Part shown: piece after piece, positions 8,194 through 18,057 of the stretch
How positions within the stretch are numbered: the first letter of the stretch is position 1
Layout of the letters: every line of letters starts with the position of its first letter
Source: Clostridium sp. UBA701
Lineage (GTDB): Bacteria > Bacillota > Clostridia > Clostridiales > Clostridiaceae
Length of the DNA: 64,000 nucleotides
NCBI GenBank assembly: GCA_002298125.1
Contig: DBMJ01000015.1
Span: forward strand, 215,862-279,861
Reading direction: 5' to 3'
The notes under the pieces: model-generated
Database searches by the model: none
What the model saw: the letters and a program-made list of their open reading frames with translations, nothing else
What the model was told of the DNA's origin: nothing
Made by a program: the position numbers and the translations under genes

Positions 8194-9405
8194 TTATTCA
8201 TATCTTAATGCATCAATAGGATTCAATTTTGCAGCTTTTTTAGCAGGATAGATTCCAAAGAAAATACCAACTGCAGAAGAAAATAAAATAGCCACAGCTA
8301 TAGCTGTTAGAGATAGACTTGGAGTAATACCAGCAAACTGTCCAATGGCAAAGGCAGCAATAATTCCTAAAATCATTCCTAAAGTTCCACCTATAAGTGA
8401 AATAATCACAGATTCAGTAAGAAATTGCACAAGGATATGATTTGTAGTAGCTCCAATGGATTTTCTTATCCCAATTTCTCTTGTTCTCTCAGTAACAGAA
8501 ACCAGCATGATATTCATAACTCCTATTCCTCCTACTATAAGAGATATAGCAGCCACAGCTCCAATAAAAGCAGTAAAGATACCAACTACTTTATTTATCT
8601 GTTCTAATTGAGCCAAGGCATTTTCAGCCTTATATATTTCCTTTCCGCGGTTATTATGACGGCTCTCAAGGATGTTAACAGCGGCCCAACCAGAGGATTC
8701 ACTGTTCATCCTTGAAGTACTCATGATGCTTAAATTGTCTAAGCCAGAATCCCTATCATATATTTGCCTTAAAAAATTTAGGGAGGTATAGTATATACCA
8801 GGCATATTTTCTATATCCATATTTCCAAATACCCCTGACATACTCTTGGATACTCCTACTATACTAGCCTTTTTCATATTAGTTCTACTGCCTATCTTTA
8901 TCTCTTTTCCCACTACATCAGTATATCCATATAAATAACGAGCAGTATACTCATCTATTACTACCACTGGCTTTCCCTCAAGTACTTCCTTCTCATTAAG
9001 ATATCTTCCAAATAGCAGTTCCACATTCTGAATATATAATAAGTCTGAATTTCCAGCTATAAGGTAGCTCATTTTGCTCTTTTTATCAGTCTGTGACATC
9101 CCATACTTTTGAAGTATAGGAGAAACGTATTTTATACTTTCTACCTTTTCTTTTATTTGTTTTACATCCTCCAAGGTGATATAGTCACTACTCACAGCCT
9201 TTGAAGCATTTACCCTAATATTTACCGTAGCAGCCCCTATTTTTTCAAATTCACCTGTAATGGCATTTTGTCCTCCCTGCCCCAATGACACAATTGCTAT
9301 AACTGAGCTGATGCCTATGATTATACCAAGCATGGTAAGGAAGGAACGCATTTTATTAGATACTATGCTTTCCATGGCCATTTTAAAGTTTTCAAATAAA
9401 TTCAT
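8194..9405 (-). CDS. MacB-like ABC transporter permease
   Basis: A 403-residue FtsX/MacB-type permease. Its first membrane segment is near residues 20-42 (MRSFLTMLGIIIGISSVIA), followed by an extracytoplasmic MacB_PCD domain (about 45-240), then three membrane segments in the C-terminal FtsX domain. GVMNIMLVSVTERTREIGIR is the conserved coupling helix. It is the third gene after the adaptor and the ATPase, so the trio forms one exporter. Such systems export peptides, antibiotics or lipoproteins; the cargo is unknown. Confidence 0.92.
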   Translation of the reverse strand: MNLFENFKMAMESIVSNKMRSFLTMLGIIIGISSVIAIVSLGQGGQNAITGEFEKIGAATVNIRVNASKAVSSDYITLEDVKQIKEKVESIKYVSPILQKYGMSQTDKKSKMSYLIAGNSDLLYIQNVELLFGRYLNEKEVLEGKPVVVIDEYTARYLYGYTDVVGKEIKIGSRTNMKKASIVGVSKSMSGVFGNMDIENMPGIYYTSLNFLRQIYDRDSGLDNLSIMSTSRMNSESSGWAAVNILESRHNNRGKEIYKAENALAQLEQINKVVGIFTAFIGAVAAISLIVGGIGVMNIMLVSVTERTREIGIRKSIGATTNHILVQFLTESVIISLIGGTLGMILGIIAAFAIGQFAGITPSLSLTAIAVAILFSSAVGIFFGIYPAKKAAKLNPIDALRYE

Positions 9406-9416
9406 ATTATTCCTCC

Positions 9417-10118
9417 CTACAGTGATCTTTCTTTTACGCCATCATGAACTTCTTCATCAGAGACAATTATTCCATCCTTGAATTTAACTATTCTTTTAGC
9501 ATGTTGAGCTATATCATATTCATGAGTCACCATTATTATGGTGGCCCCCTCTTGATTTAACTGCTGAAAGATATTCATGATTTCATAGGAGGACTTGCTA
9601 TCTAAATTTCCTGTAGGCTCATCTGCCATTATTACTGCTGGATTATTTACTAGGGATCTGGCTATAGCCACCCTTTGCTTCTGACCACCAGATATTTCAT
9701 TTGGCCTATGCTTCACTCTATCTAGTAAATCTACCTTTTCAAGAGCCCACATGGCTTTTTCTGTTCTCTCCTTCAAAGAGGAACCAGCGTATACCATGGG
9801 TAGTGCAACATTTTCTAGTACACTCATTCTTGGAAGCAAGTTAAAGGCTTGAAATACAAAGCCAATCTCTTTATTTCTCACCTTTGCCAGCTCATTATCT
9901 GTAAGGTGTGAAACATCCTGATTATTTAAAAAATATGTTCCACTATCCATTCTATCAAGGCAACCAAGTATATTCATAAAGGTTGACTTGCCTGATCCAG
10001 AAGGACCCATAATGGCAGTAAATTCTCCTTTTTTGATGCTAAGGCTCACAGCTTTTAATGCAGTGAAATCAATAGAACCAGTTATATATCGTTTTACTAC
10101 ATCCTTTACCTCAATCAT
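9417..10118 (-). CDS. ABC transporter ATPase, MacB/LolD type
   Basis: A 233-residue ATP-binding subunit that powers the permease encoded next. Walker A is GPSGSGKST (39-47), the Q-loop is in GFVFQAFNLLP, the ABC signature is ISGGQKQR, Walker B is AVIMADEPTGNLDS and the switch His lies in VTHEYD. The family-specific LLPRMSVLENVALP follows the Q-loop. The ATG overlaps the stop of the adaptor gene by 4 bases (ATGA), so translation is coupled. Confidence 0.95.
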   Translation of the reverse strand: MIEVKDVVKRYITGSIDFTALKAVSLSIKKGEFTAIMGPSGSGKSTFMNILGCLDRMDSGTYFLNNQDVSHLTDNELAKVRNKEIGFVFQAFNLLPRMSVLENVALPMVYAGSSLKERTEKAMWALEKVDLLDRVKHRPNEISGGQKQRVAIARSLVNNPAVIMADEPTGNLDSKSSYEIMNIFQQLNQEGATIIMVTHEYDIAQHAKRIVKFKDGIIVSDEEVHDGVKERSL

Positions 10119-11299
10119 TTTTTAACCTCCGTACTCTCCTTTACGTAGGTGCCATCTTTTACTGCTGCTCCAGGATTTAATACAATCCTTTCACCCTGAT
10201 TTATTCCTTTAAGCACCTCAGCTTCCATATCTGATTGAAGGCCTAACTGTACTTGCTTTTCTTTAGCCCTATTATTTTCCAAAGTATATACATAGCTTCG
10301 CCCTTTTTTATCTACAGTAATGCACTCTGCAGGAACCTTAATTACATTCTCCGCACTTCCAAACAATATATCCACATCTGCATCAAAATCTACCTTTAAA
10401 CTTCCAATATTTAAAACGTCGATATCTACAGCTAAGAAGGTATCTGCTCCACCCGTTGCACCCATGGCCTTTTGCGCTGCAGGATAAAGAAAGCTTACTT
10501 TACCCTTGTAGGACTCACCCCCACTTTTTATGATTGCCTCCTGGCCTACCTCTACTTTTTGCGAATCATACTTACTTACATGCACCTCCAGCTTTAAATT
10601 GCTTAAGTCCTGAAGTACTATTATAGGCTGATTACCCATGGTTATGTCACCCTCACTGAGGTTAACAGCAGTGATAGTTCCATCAAAATCTGCTGTGATT
10701 TTATCATTGCCTTGTGCCGCCCTCTCTTTTGCCTGCTCTACGGCTAAACTTGCTAAAGCTACTGAATTATCAGCTTGTTTTAGCTTCTCGTCAGACACAG
10801 GAGTGATTTTATTCCTCTGATCCTTTAGATTTTGAAGCTGTTCTTGCAGTTTTAAAGCAGCATCACCACTTAAGCCTGGTAGCTTTGATTGAAGCAAAGC
10901 TATCTGTTCATCCAACTGTTTCATGGTAGAAAGTATAACATTATTTTGATTGTTAAGATCTTTACGAGCAAGAACCGCATTATCATATTGAATCTCGGCT
11001 TGCTTTATAGTACTTGTCATATCCGCAGCTTCAAAGGCGAGAAGAATTTGACCTTTCCTTACCTTATCTCCTACCTTCACATTAATTGTTTTAATCTTGC
11101 CTTGAGTGCCATAGTAATTCTTTAAGTGCTTTGATTTTATTGTTCCTGTAGTAGAAAGATAAGCCTTTATATCACCCTTTTCAACCTGAGCTAGTTTAAC
11201 TGCTGTATATTTGTTCTTATTAGCGGTAAAGCTTCTTATTCCCATTGCTGTACCAACAATAGCTAAAATAGATATTGCTACAATTATTTTCTTATTCAT
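10115..11299 (-). CDS. Efflux adaptor subunit, HlyD/MacA-like membrane-fusion protein
   Basis: A 394-residue extracytoplasmic adaptor. An N-terminal membrane anchor (about 5-22) is followed by a lipoyl/barrel-sandwich half (KNYYGTQGKIKTINVKVGD), a coiled-coil hairpin (about 95-200, rich in Gln, Lys and Leu), the second lipoyl half (GTITAVNLSEGD) and beta-barrel domains. In Gram-positives these work with MacB-like permeases without an outer-membrane channel. First gene of the operon; GGTGG lies upstream of the ATG. Confidence 0.92.
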   Translation of the reverse strand: MNKKIIVAISILAIVGTAMGIRSFTANKNKYTAVKLAQVEKGDIKAYLSTTGTIKSKHLKNYYGTQGKIKTINVKVGDKVRKGQILLAFEAADMTSTIKQAEIQYDNAVLARKDLNNQNNVILSTMKQLDEQIALLQSKLPGLSGDAALKLQEQLQNLKDQRNKITPVSDEKLKQADNSVALASLAVEQAKERAAQGNDKITADFDGTITAVNLSEGDITMGNQPIIVLQDLSNLKLEVHVSKYDSQKVEVGQEAIIKSGGESYKGKVSFLYPAAQKAMGATGGADTFLAVDIDVLNIGSLKVDFDADVDILFGSAENVIKVPAECITVDKKGRSYVYTLENNRAKEKQVQLGLQSDMEAEVLKGINQGERIVLNPGAAVKDGTYVKESTEVKK

Positions 11300-11554
11300 A
11301 TTTACAACACCACCATGTCTTATTAATTTAATTGTTAATTATGCCTATTTTTATTATAGTTTAATTTCTAGTAAAAACAATCATATAATCATTATTAAAA
11401 CATAATTATTCACACTTTTTTAAAAATTTACTGCTATAATTGTATTAGAAATAATCCTTAGCTAATTTGAACCACTTGAAACCATATTATACATTTACTA
11501 TAATTATCTGTATGTAGTATTATTTAATAATCGTTTTCCACTAGGAGGGATACC

Positions 11555-12448
11555 ATGGACAATTTTAAGCCTCTTACTTTAGAGGACAAAGAGCTTTTTG
11601 ATAGTTATATTAAACCTTATGAATTTCTAACCTGTGAATACTCATTTACAGGATTATATATTTGGAGAAAAGGTTGTGAAATTGAATATACTGTACATAA
11701 GGGTGCTCTAATTATAAGAAAGATGGATTTTGACGGTACTAGGCATTTTCTTCAACCACTAGGCTGTAGTGAAAATAACCTCAAGGATATTGTTGATGAT
11801 ATTATTGCCTATGCTAAGGCAAATAACTATGAATATATATTCAAAGATTTGGAGGAGCCATTTATAGAAAAGCTTATAAATATTTATGGAGATAGTTTGA
11901 TTATTGAAGAGGACAGAGATAACTTCGATTATATATATGATTCTAAAGCTCTTATTTCTCTTTCTGGTAAAAAGCTTCACAGCAAAAAAAATCACTATAA
12001 CTACTTCGTAAAAGCCTTTAATTATCGTACTGAGCCCTTATCTAGCAAAAATAGCTTAGAGTGTATTAGGGCAGCAAAAGAATGGTGCAGTAAAAATGAG
12101 TGCAAGGGATATTTGCTCTATGAACTAAAGGCTATACAGGATTTATTAGTTCATATGGATAAATTAGATTTTCAAGGTATGGTAGTTTATGTGAATGAAA
12201 AAGTATGTGCTTTCACCTTAGGTGAAAGGGTTAATGAAAAAATGGCTATTATTCATATAGAAAAAGCGGATGGAGATATAAGAGGCCTATATGCCTATGT
12301 AAATAAAGCCTTTGTAGAGCAGTATTATAGCGATATCCCCTATATCAATCGTGAACAGGACTTGGGACTAGAAGGGCTTAGAAAGGCTAAGGAATCCTAT
12401 CAGCCCATAAAGCTTGAAAAAAAATATCAGGTAAGATATACTGCCTAA
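11555..12448 (+). CDS. DUF2156 (LPG_synthase_C) domain protein
   Basis: A 297-residue cytoplasmic protein of the DUF2156 family, a GNAT-like double fold related to the C-terminal catalytic domain of phosphatidylglycerol lysyltransferase. Family hallmarks are FTGLYIWRK near residues 31-39, KKLHSKKNHYNYF near 138-150, and a C-terminal YINREQDLGLEGLRKAKESY. It has no membrane domain, so it is not a full MprF. It probably transfers an aminoacyl or acyl group; the substrate is unknown. GGAGGG precedes the ATG. Confidence 0.88.
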   Translation: MDNFKPLTLEDKELFDSYIKPYEFLTCEYSFTGLYIWRKGCEIEYTVHKGALIIRKMDFDGTRHFLQPLGCSENNLKDIVDDIIAYAKANNYEYIFKDLEEPFIEKLINIYGDSLIIEEDRDNFDYIYDSKALISLSGKKLHSKKNHYNYFVKAFNYRTEPLSSKNSLECIRAAKEWCSKNECKGYLLYELKAIQDLLVHMDKLDFQGMVVYVNEKVCAFTLGERVNEKMAIIHIEKADGDIRGLYAYVNKAFVEQYYSDIPYINREQDLGLEGLRKAKESYQPIKLEKKYQVRYTA

Positions 12449-12473
12449 AATTGGTTATAAAAACTAATATAAT

Positions 12474-12510
12474 ACCCAAAAGCTACACTGTGTTGGTGTA
12501 GCTTTTGGGT
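12474..12510. terminator. Bidirectional terminator between DUF2156 and trmB
   Basis: ACCCAAAAGCTACAC pairs perfectly with GTGTAGCTTTTGGGT around a 7-base loop, between convergent genes. Confidence 0.8.
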
Positions 12511-12537
12511 ATATGTTATTTATGTTATTTATGCTAT

Positions 12538-13209
12538 TTAATCACACTTTTTAGTATCCTCATTTAAAGGTATAAGTAATCTTGCTCTTATAAAATGAGT
12601 GTTCATGCCAAGGGAAGTGAACTTTTCTTCATATTCTGTCATTATATTTTCCCTAAATTCTGAATGGTGTAAATCATAGGTGGAAAATTCTATAGTAAAT
12701 CCACATTCCTTAAAATACTCAAAGGACTCTTCAAACAAGCCTACGTCATCGGTCTTAAACCAAATCTCTCCATTTTGTTTGAGGAAATGTCTATAATTAT
12801 TCAAAAACCTGCTGTGGGTAAGCCTGCGTTTTTTATGTCTTTCCTTTGGCCAGGGATTACAAAAATTGATATATATCTTATCCACTTCATCTTTTGCAAA
12901 AACCTGATCAATGTTTTCTATCTTCATAGGAATTAATCTCACATTATGAACCTCTGCCTTCACTACCTTACGCAGAGCGTATACCAGCACCTCGTTTTTT
13001 AGGTCTACTCCTATATAGTTAATATTGGGATTTTCAAGGGCCTTTTGTGATATAAACCCCCCTCTTCCACAGCCTAATTCTAAGTGTATTGGATTATGGT
13101 TTGCAAATTCTTCTCTCCAATGACCCTGTAGCTTTTCTAGATTATCTGTTATGGCTAAAGGGCTCTTTTCCATTTCAGGAAAGGCCCAATGCTTTTTCCT
13201 AAGTCTCAT
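12538..13209 (-). CDS. trmB: tRNA (guanine-N7)-methyltransferase
   Basis: A 223-residue SAM-dependent enzyme that makes m7G46 in the variable loop of tRNAs. The SAM site is HLELGCGRGGFI (41-52), the acidic GVDLKNE follows, and NFCNPWPKERHKKRRL is the family active-site motif (usually F-D-P-W-P-K-x-R-H). The C-terminal TEYEEKF is the TrmB signature that contacts the base. Length is normal. GGAGG precedes the ATG. Confidence 0.95.
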   Translation of the reverse strand: MRLRKKHWAFPEMEKSPLAITDNLEKLQGHWREEFANHNPIHLELGCGRGGFISQKALENPNINYIGVDLKNEVLVYALRKVVKAEVHNVRLIPMKIENIDQVFAKDEVDKIYINFCNPWPKERHKKRRLTHSRFLNNYRHFLKQNGEIWFKTDDVGLFEESFEYFKECGFTIEFSTYDLHHSEFRENIMTEYEEKFTSLGMNTHFIRARLLIPLNEDTKKCD

Positions 13210-13282
13210 GTCTTTCCTCCAAAATTATAAAGCAATTTATAGATTATTTATTTATAATCAGCATTCTTACCATAGATTATGC

Positions 13283-13960
13283 CTATATACCCATAATAAT
13301 TCTTAAAAGCGAAAATATTAAAGCAGAAGGGTAGCCTACTATAAAGCCTAGTATAGATGTTCCTCCAAAGATTGGGGCTGCAAGAATGATAAAAATAAGT
13401 AAGCTATAGGTGTAAATTGCTGTGGGCAACTTATAAAAAACTTTTGGAAACAGGTCCCTCAGCACATGAAATCCGTCAAAACTAGGAATAGGTATAAGAT
13501 TTAGTACAAACAATGTTACATTTAAACTTATTATGTTTAGTACTATTCTAAATAAAATATAAGCTAAATTGTTTGTCATTATTAGAAATAATACATCAGA
13601 AGATCCTGTAATAAGCGGAATAACCCTAACTATTACAGCTACTAATAATGAAGCCGCCAAAGCCACTAATAGATTTGCTATAGGTCCTGCAAGGGATACC
13701 TTAAGATCATCCTTATAGTAATGCTTATAGGCTGTGGGATTGGTTTGAACAGGTTTTGCCCAGCCAAACCCAGTAAATAAAATTAAAAGTGCCCCTATAG
13801 GATCTATATGAGAAATAGGGTTTAAGGTAAGTCTGCCTTGAAAACGAGGAGTTTTATCACCCAATCTATCCGCCATAAAGGCATGGGCATATTCATGAAA
13901 GGTAAAGGCTACAAGTATGGCTGGGATAAGAAGTATTATATCTAATATATTTGATTGCAT
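13283..13960 (-). CDS. Site-2 protease family (M50) membrane metalloprotease
   Basis: A 225-residue polytopic protein. HEYAHAFMADRLGD contains the zinc-binding HExxH near residue 23, and NLIPIPSFDGFHVL near 160 supplies the third ligand Asp (usual form NLxPxPPLDG). FQGRLTLNPISHIDPIG is the conserved loop of the YwhC/SpoIVFB-like soluble-cap-free group. The likely substrate is a membrane regulator, unknown here. I place the start at the ATG at 13960 preceded by AAGGACGGTG. A longer frame to 14035 adds residues unlike the family. Confidence 0.88.
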   Translation of the reverse strand: MQSNILDIILLIPAILVAFTFHEYAHAFMADRLGDKTPRFQGRLTLNPISHIDPIGALLILFTGFGWAKPVQTNPTAYKHYYKDDLKVSLAGPIANLLVALAASLLVAVIVRVIPLITGSSDVLFLIMTNNLAYILFRIVLNIISLNVTLFVLNLIPIPSFDGFHVLRDLFPKVFYKLPTAIYTYSLLIFIILAAPIFGGTSILGFIVGYPSALIFSLLRIIMGI

Positions 13961-14045
13961 AACAACACCGTCCTTACAACTAATAGCAACATTATACCAT
14001 TTGTCTCTATACTTGAAAACCATAATATTTTTCACAAAACTAAAA

Positions 14046-14067
14046 AAGAGTGGGTTTCCCCACTCTT
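14046..14067 (-). terminator. Terminator of the double nucleotidase gene
   Basis: AAGAGTGGG and CCCACTCTT form a stem with a 4-base loop, followed by a T run on the minus strand. Confidence 0.88.
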
Positions 14068-14072
14068 AAAAA

Positions 14073-17000
14073 TTATGCTGATCTTCTTCTTTCTTCACCC
14101 ATGAGTACTACAGTACCAAGCCCTGCCAATATAAAGCCAAAGGTTAGCACAAAGTTGTAATCTACCATACTGCCTGTCTTTGGAAGATTTGCAGAGGCCT
14201 CAGTAACAAAGTAATCACTGCAGTGAGTCAAAGTAAAGGCCGCATAGCCTTCAGCATCCACTAATATATTACCTTGTACTAAGCTATAGGTGTTCTTATC
14301 AGATAAATACTGATATAGGTTTATAGTCTTTCCTGCCCATTCAGTTCCAATTAATATCTTAACAGAAGCTGATCCTGGTAATTCCCCATCATGCTTAAGG
14401 GAGAAGGCAAACACCTTAGTATCCTTGCCCGTTATAGACTTAACCTTATCTCCTATCTTCTTTCCAAGCTCTGTGGAAGCAGGAATTAAGCTTAGATCTA
14501 TAGGAGAACTTAATGTTCCTTTTATATCCTTGCCATTAAAGGTCCAAGTAATATTCTCTCCTTCAAAGACTACATTTACATCCTTGCCCTTAATGGAGTT
14601 AAATATAGCTGCAGCAGCCTTAGTATTATCTTCAAGCTTTACAATTACAGTAGAGCCCTCAGGCGCCTTTTCAATAACCTCTATAAGATTACTATCCCCA
14701 TTACTGTAAGCTGGAATTTCCGTTACAGCAGAAGTATATAACATCCAATTGTTACTGGCTACGGGTTTGATGTCTTTGTTGTCCATGAAATAGTCTATCA
14801 TCAAATTTCTAACCTGTCCATCATCTCCTAGAGCCTTCATAGAGTCATAAACTACTTCACCGTTGTATACTCCATCTGTTCCAAGAAGACCAGCTTCTTT
14901 CATGAAGCCGCCGCCGCCGTTAAATCTGTAATTATTAATAGCAACTGTAAATACATCAGTATCCTTTATGGTTACACCATTGTATTTAAGATTTTTAATT
15001 CTGCTTCCTACTGGCTGTGTAAGGTCTACATCGTAGGTAGCCCCATATAGGAAATCTAAATTATAATCAGGTACATTGAGTTTTGCATCCTTTTGAGCTG
15101 TAGTATCACCATCTACAAATTGCTTATAGTATTTTACTGAGTACTCCATCCACTTCTTTATCTGTGCACCATTCATCTTTACTCCATAGAGGAAGTTTTC
15201 AAACACATATACAGACATCATGTCCTTTATTTTTACCTCTCCCTTAGGAATATAGGCTGTGTTGCTAAGTGGTGCAGCAATTGACAACTGAGTTCCTGCT
15301 GCTTTTCTCTGTATTTCATTTATTAGATCCATTAAAGCTGTATTCTTCATAGTCTGATCTTTTCCAGAGAACTCGCCAGTAGTGTTTCCAATAACAGTAT
15401 TGATGTATTCTAAGGTCTTTTCATGGAATGGCTTTGCTAGATCAATTATTTCTTGATCTGCTACTACTGTATCCATCTTAATGGTATTAGTAGTGAGACC
15501 CATAATGTTTCCAGAAGCATCTACTGCTATATCTATTTGAGATACATATTGTCCCCACTTACCAGGTTCAGTAACTAAAACGGTTTTTCCATCCTTGTTA
15601 ATAAAGTTATGCTGATCAATAATTGAGTGAGCATGTCCGCATATTATAGCATCGATAGATGAAGATCCTGCTGCTAAAGCCTTAACCTGATTTTCAGGAA
15701 TGGCATCAGTTGCACCCTCTTCACCACTGTGAACTACAGCAACTATTTTATCTGCACCAGCCTTCTTAGCCTCTGCTGCCCAATAGTTACCTTCCTCTAC
15801 TATATCCTTGAAGACTAGCCCTTCATAATTAGATGCATTCTCCCAATTTGGTATAGTTTTAGTGGTCAAACCCAAAATAGCTATCTTCTGAGTCTTACCA
15901 TTTAAATTAAAGGACTTCATAGTGTATGGCTTAACATAAGTTTTACCATCAGCTTTATTATAGATGTTTCCTGATATTACCTCTATATTATTCTTCTTAG
16001 CATCAGCAATTATTCTATTTAAAGTTTCTAAGCCATAATTAAACTCATGATTTCCAAGAGTCCAAGTGCTATATCCCATCTTTCCCATAACCTGCATCAT
16101 AGGATATGCAGTTTTGGTATCAATCTTATCATAATAATAGCTAAGAGCTGTACCTTGAATTGTGTCTCCTGCATCTACCAAAATAGTATTAGGATTTGCA
16201 GCTCTTAAATTCTTAACATAAGATGATACCCTAGCTAAACCTTGATCTGCTGCTAGGTCAGTAGCATAGTCATATGGATATATATTGCCATGTAAATCTG
16301 AAGTTCCTACTATGCTTATAGTAGAGGCTACATTTGTAATTCTACCTGTAGTCTTTGCTACAATACCCTTGTTTGCCTTTGCATCAGCAATCATAGCATC
16401 TCTTATTAGTACATGGGTATCATTTTTAGGATCAGCTCCGCCAGCTCCTATAAAGGGTGTAAAGCCATCTCCCCCTGTTGCTAGAAAATCTGGAACTGCC
16501 GTTGTAAGCTTTTCAGCATCAGAAATGGACTTTCCATTTGCCCTTACTATATCTATTACTCTGTTTCCGCTTGGTTTAGTAGAATCATAGGTAACCTTTA
16601 GTCCTGATACCTGTATTCCCTTACCATTATCTGCAAAAGCAGTTTCAAACACTGCTTTAAGCTGGGCCTTTGTCATCTGAAGCTTAACTATGGTATTGTC
16701 AAAAGGCATAATAAAGTTCATAGTGCCTATGGTTATGTTGCCCTTTTGTACATCTACTCTTATACCGCCATTATTCTGAAAACCAACCTCACAATTAGCA
16801 GATTTTCTTATGGCATCAGTAATCCAATTGCCCAGATAGGATTCCCCATAGGGAGCTGCTAGCTGTGTTCTTGTTAGGGTCACTAAAGTAGTTCCAATAA
16901 CTTCATTAAAAAATGGCCCTGCTTCATTATTGGCAGCATCAACTATTGCTTTTACCTTTGCATCCTTTTTGGCATTTGGATTTTTATATCCAATTGGATT

Positions 17001-17897
17001 TGTAGCATTATCATCTAGAGCAATATAATTTCCTGTGAAGCTCACAGACTTATCTGCTGCTACAGTCATTGTAGCATTAATAAAGCCTCTTCCTGCATTG
17101 TTAGCAATGTATACTGGTATGTCATTAGAAGCTTTGCCGTTTACTATGGTATGTGAATGCCCGCCAAATACTGCAGATACATTTAGAAGCTTAGCAGCAA
17201 AGTCAAAAACTGGTCCAGTTTTCAAATCTTTGTTACTGCCTTCGTGTACTAGTGCAATGATAACATCAGCCTTATTATTATCCTTAATGTCCTTAGCCAC
17301 AGCATTGACTTCGGTAGCCATGTCCTTAAACTCGAAATCCTTTACATTGTTTGGAGTAACAATACTAGGGGTCTCCTCTGAAATGGCACCTATAACCGCA
17401 ATCCTTTCCCCATCCTTTGTTATAATCTTATAGGGATCAAAAACTCTCTTACCATCTTTATAAAGGTTTGCACAAACAATTGAGTATTTGGCATCCTTCA
17501 TGGTGGTTTCTGTGATGGTACTTAGTCCCCAGTCAAACTCATGATTTCCAAGGGCAGTAACTTCCATTCCCATTTCACTCAATGCTTTTTGTACTGGGAC
17601 ACCCTTGAAATAGTTAGATAAAGGAGATCCTTGATACAAGTCTCCTCCTCCTAAAATAAGAGTTCTGTCTGGGTTCTTTGCCACTTCATCTTTAATATCT
17701 TGAGCAAGTACTGCTGCTACTTCATTGTTAGAAGAATCCAACAATGTGCCATGGAAGTCTGTAATTTCAATGAGATTAAAGACTTTTCCAGTATCAGCAT
17801 ACACCTTTGGTGTGTAACCAGACAGTAATAAAGATGCAGTCATGAATACTGTCAAAAGCTTAGCTGTCCACTTTTTAAACCCTGCTGATTTAAACAC
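14073..17897 (-). CDS. LPXTG-anchored double 5'-nucleotidase / cyclic phosphodiesterase, YfkN-like
   Basis: A 1274-residue surface enzyme. Residues 1-35 are a signal peptide. Two metallophosphatase plus 5'-nucleotidase C-terminal units follow in tandem. Unit 1 shows ITDFHGTLLD, GGGDLYQGSP, GNHEFDWG and GGHSHTIV; unit 2 shows GTSDLHGNIYPYD, VDAGDTIQGT, GNHEFNYG and CGHAHSIID. LPKTG at about 1238-1242, a membrane segment and ERRRSA form a sortase signal. This resembles B. subtilis YfkN. It likely releases phosphate and nucleosides from extracellular nucleotides. GTG start with AAGGAGG 7 bases upstream. Confidence 0.92.
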   Translation of the reverse strand: MFKSAGFKKWTAKLLTVFMTASLLLSGYTPKVYADTGKVFNLIEITDFHGTLLDSSNNEVAAVLAQDIKDEVAKNPDRTLILGGGDLYQGSPLSNYFKGVPVQKALSEMGMEVTALGNHEFDWGLSTITETTMKDAKYSIVCANLYKDGKRVFDPYKIITKDGERIAVIGAISEETPSIVTPNNVKDFEFKDMATEVNAVAKDIKDNNKADVIIALVHEGSNKDLKTGPVFDFAAKLLNVSAVFGGHSHTIVNGKASNDIPVYIANNAGRGFINATMTVAADKSVSFTGNYIALDDNATNPIGYKNPNAKKDAKVKAIVDAANNEAGPFFNEVIGTTLVTLTRTQLAAPYGESYLGNWITDAIRKSANCEVGFQNNGGIRVDVQKGNITIGTMNFIMPFDNTIVKLQMTKAQLKAVFETAFADNGKGIQVSGLKVTYDSTKPSGNRVIDIVRANGKSISDAEKLTTAVPDFLATGGDGFTPFIGAGGADPKNDTHVLIRDAMIADAKANKGIVAKTTGRITNVASTISIVGTSDLHGNIYPYDYATDLAADQGLARVSSYVKNLRAANPNTILVDAGDTIQGTALSYYYDKIDTKTAYPMMQVMGKMGYSTWTLGNHEFNYGLETLNRIIADAKKNNIEVISGNIYNKADGKTYVKPYTMKSFNLNGKTQKIAILGLTTKTIPNWENASNYEGLVFKDIVEEGNYWAAEAKKAGADKIVAVVHSGEEGATDAIPENQVKALAAGSSSIDAIICGHAHSIIDQHNFINKDGKTVLVTEPGKWGQYVSQIDIAVDASGNIMGLTTNTIKMDTVVADQEIIDLAKPFHEKTLEYINTVIGNTTGEFSGKDQTMKNTALMDLINEIQRKAAGTQLSIAAPLSNTAYIPKGEVKIKDMMSVYVFENFLYGVKMNGAQIKKWMEYSVKYYKQFVDGDTTAQKDAKLNVPDYNLDFLYGATYDVDLTQPVGSRIKNLKYNGVTIKDTDVFTVAINNYRFNGGGGFMKEAGLLGTDGVYNGEVVYDSMKALGDDGQVRNLMIDYFMDNKDIKPVASNNWMLYTSAVTEIPAYSNGDSNLIEVIEKAPEGSTVIVKLEDNTKAAAAIFNSIKGKDVNVVFEGENITWTFNGKDIKGTLSSPIDLSLIPASTELGKKIGDKVKSITGKDTKVFAFSLKHDGELPGSASVKILIGTEWAGKTINLYQYLSDKNTYSLVQGNILVDAEGYAAFTLTHCSDYFVTEASANLPKTGSMVDYNFVLTFGFILAGLGTVVLMGEERRRSA

Positions 17898-18016
17898 TTT
17901 ACCATCCTCCTTAATAATACTCCTCTAAAAGAGGTAATTATGATTATACTACAATATACCTTTATTGTATATATTTGTAATATAAATAAATGGTAAATTT
18001 TCTATTTAATCTCAAT

Positions 18017-18048
18017 AATAAAAACTCCCTTTGGTGGGAGTTTTTATT
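18017..18048 (-). terminator. Terminator of the 18058-21241 gene cluster
   Basis: AATAAAAACTCCC pairs perfectly with GGGAGTTTTTATT around a 6-base loop. Confidence 0.88.
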
Positions 18049-18057
18049 ACTTTATTC

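Noticed and set aside
17035..17433. A 132-codon plus-strand frame inside the double nucleotidase
   Set aside because: It is antisense to conserved domain-coding sequence with no start signals.
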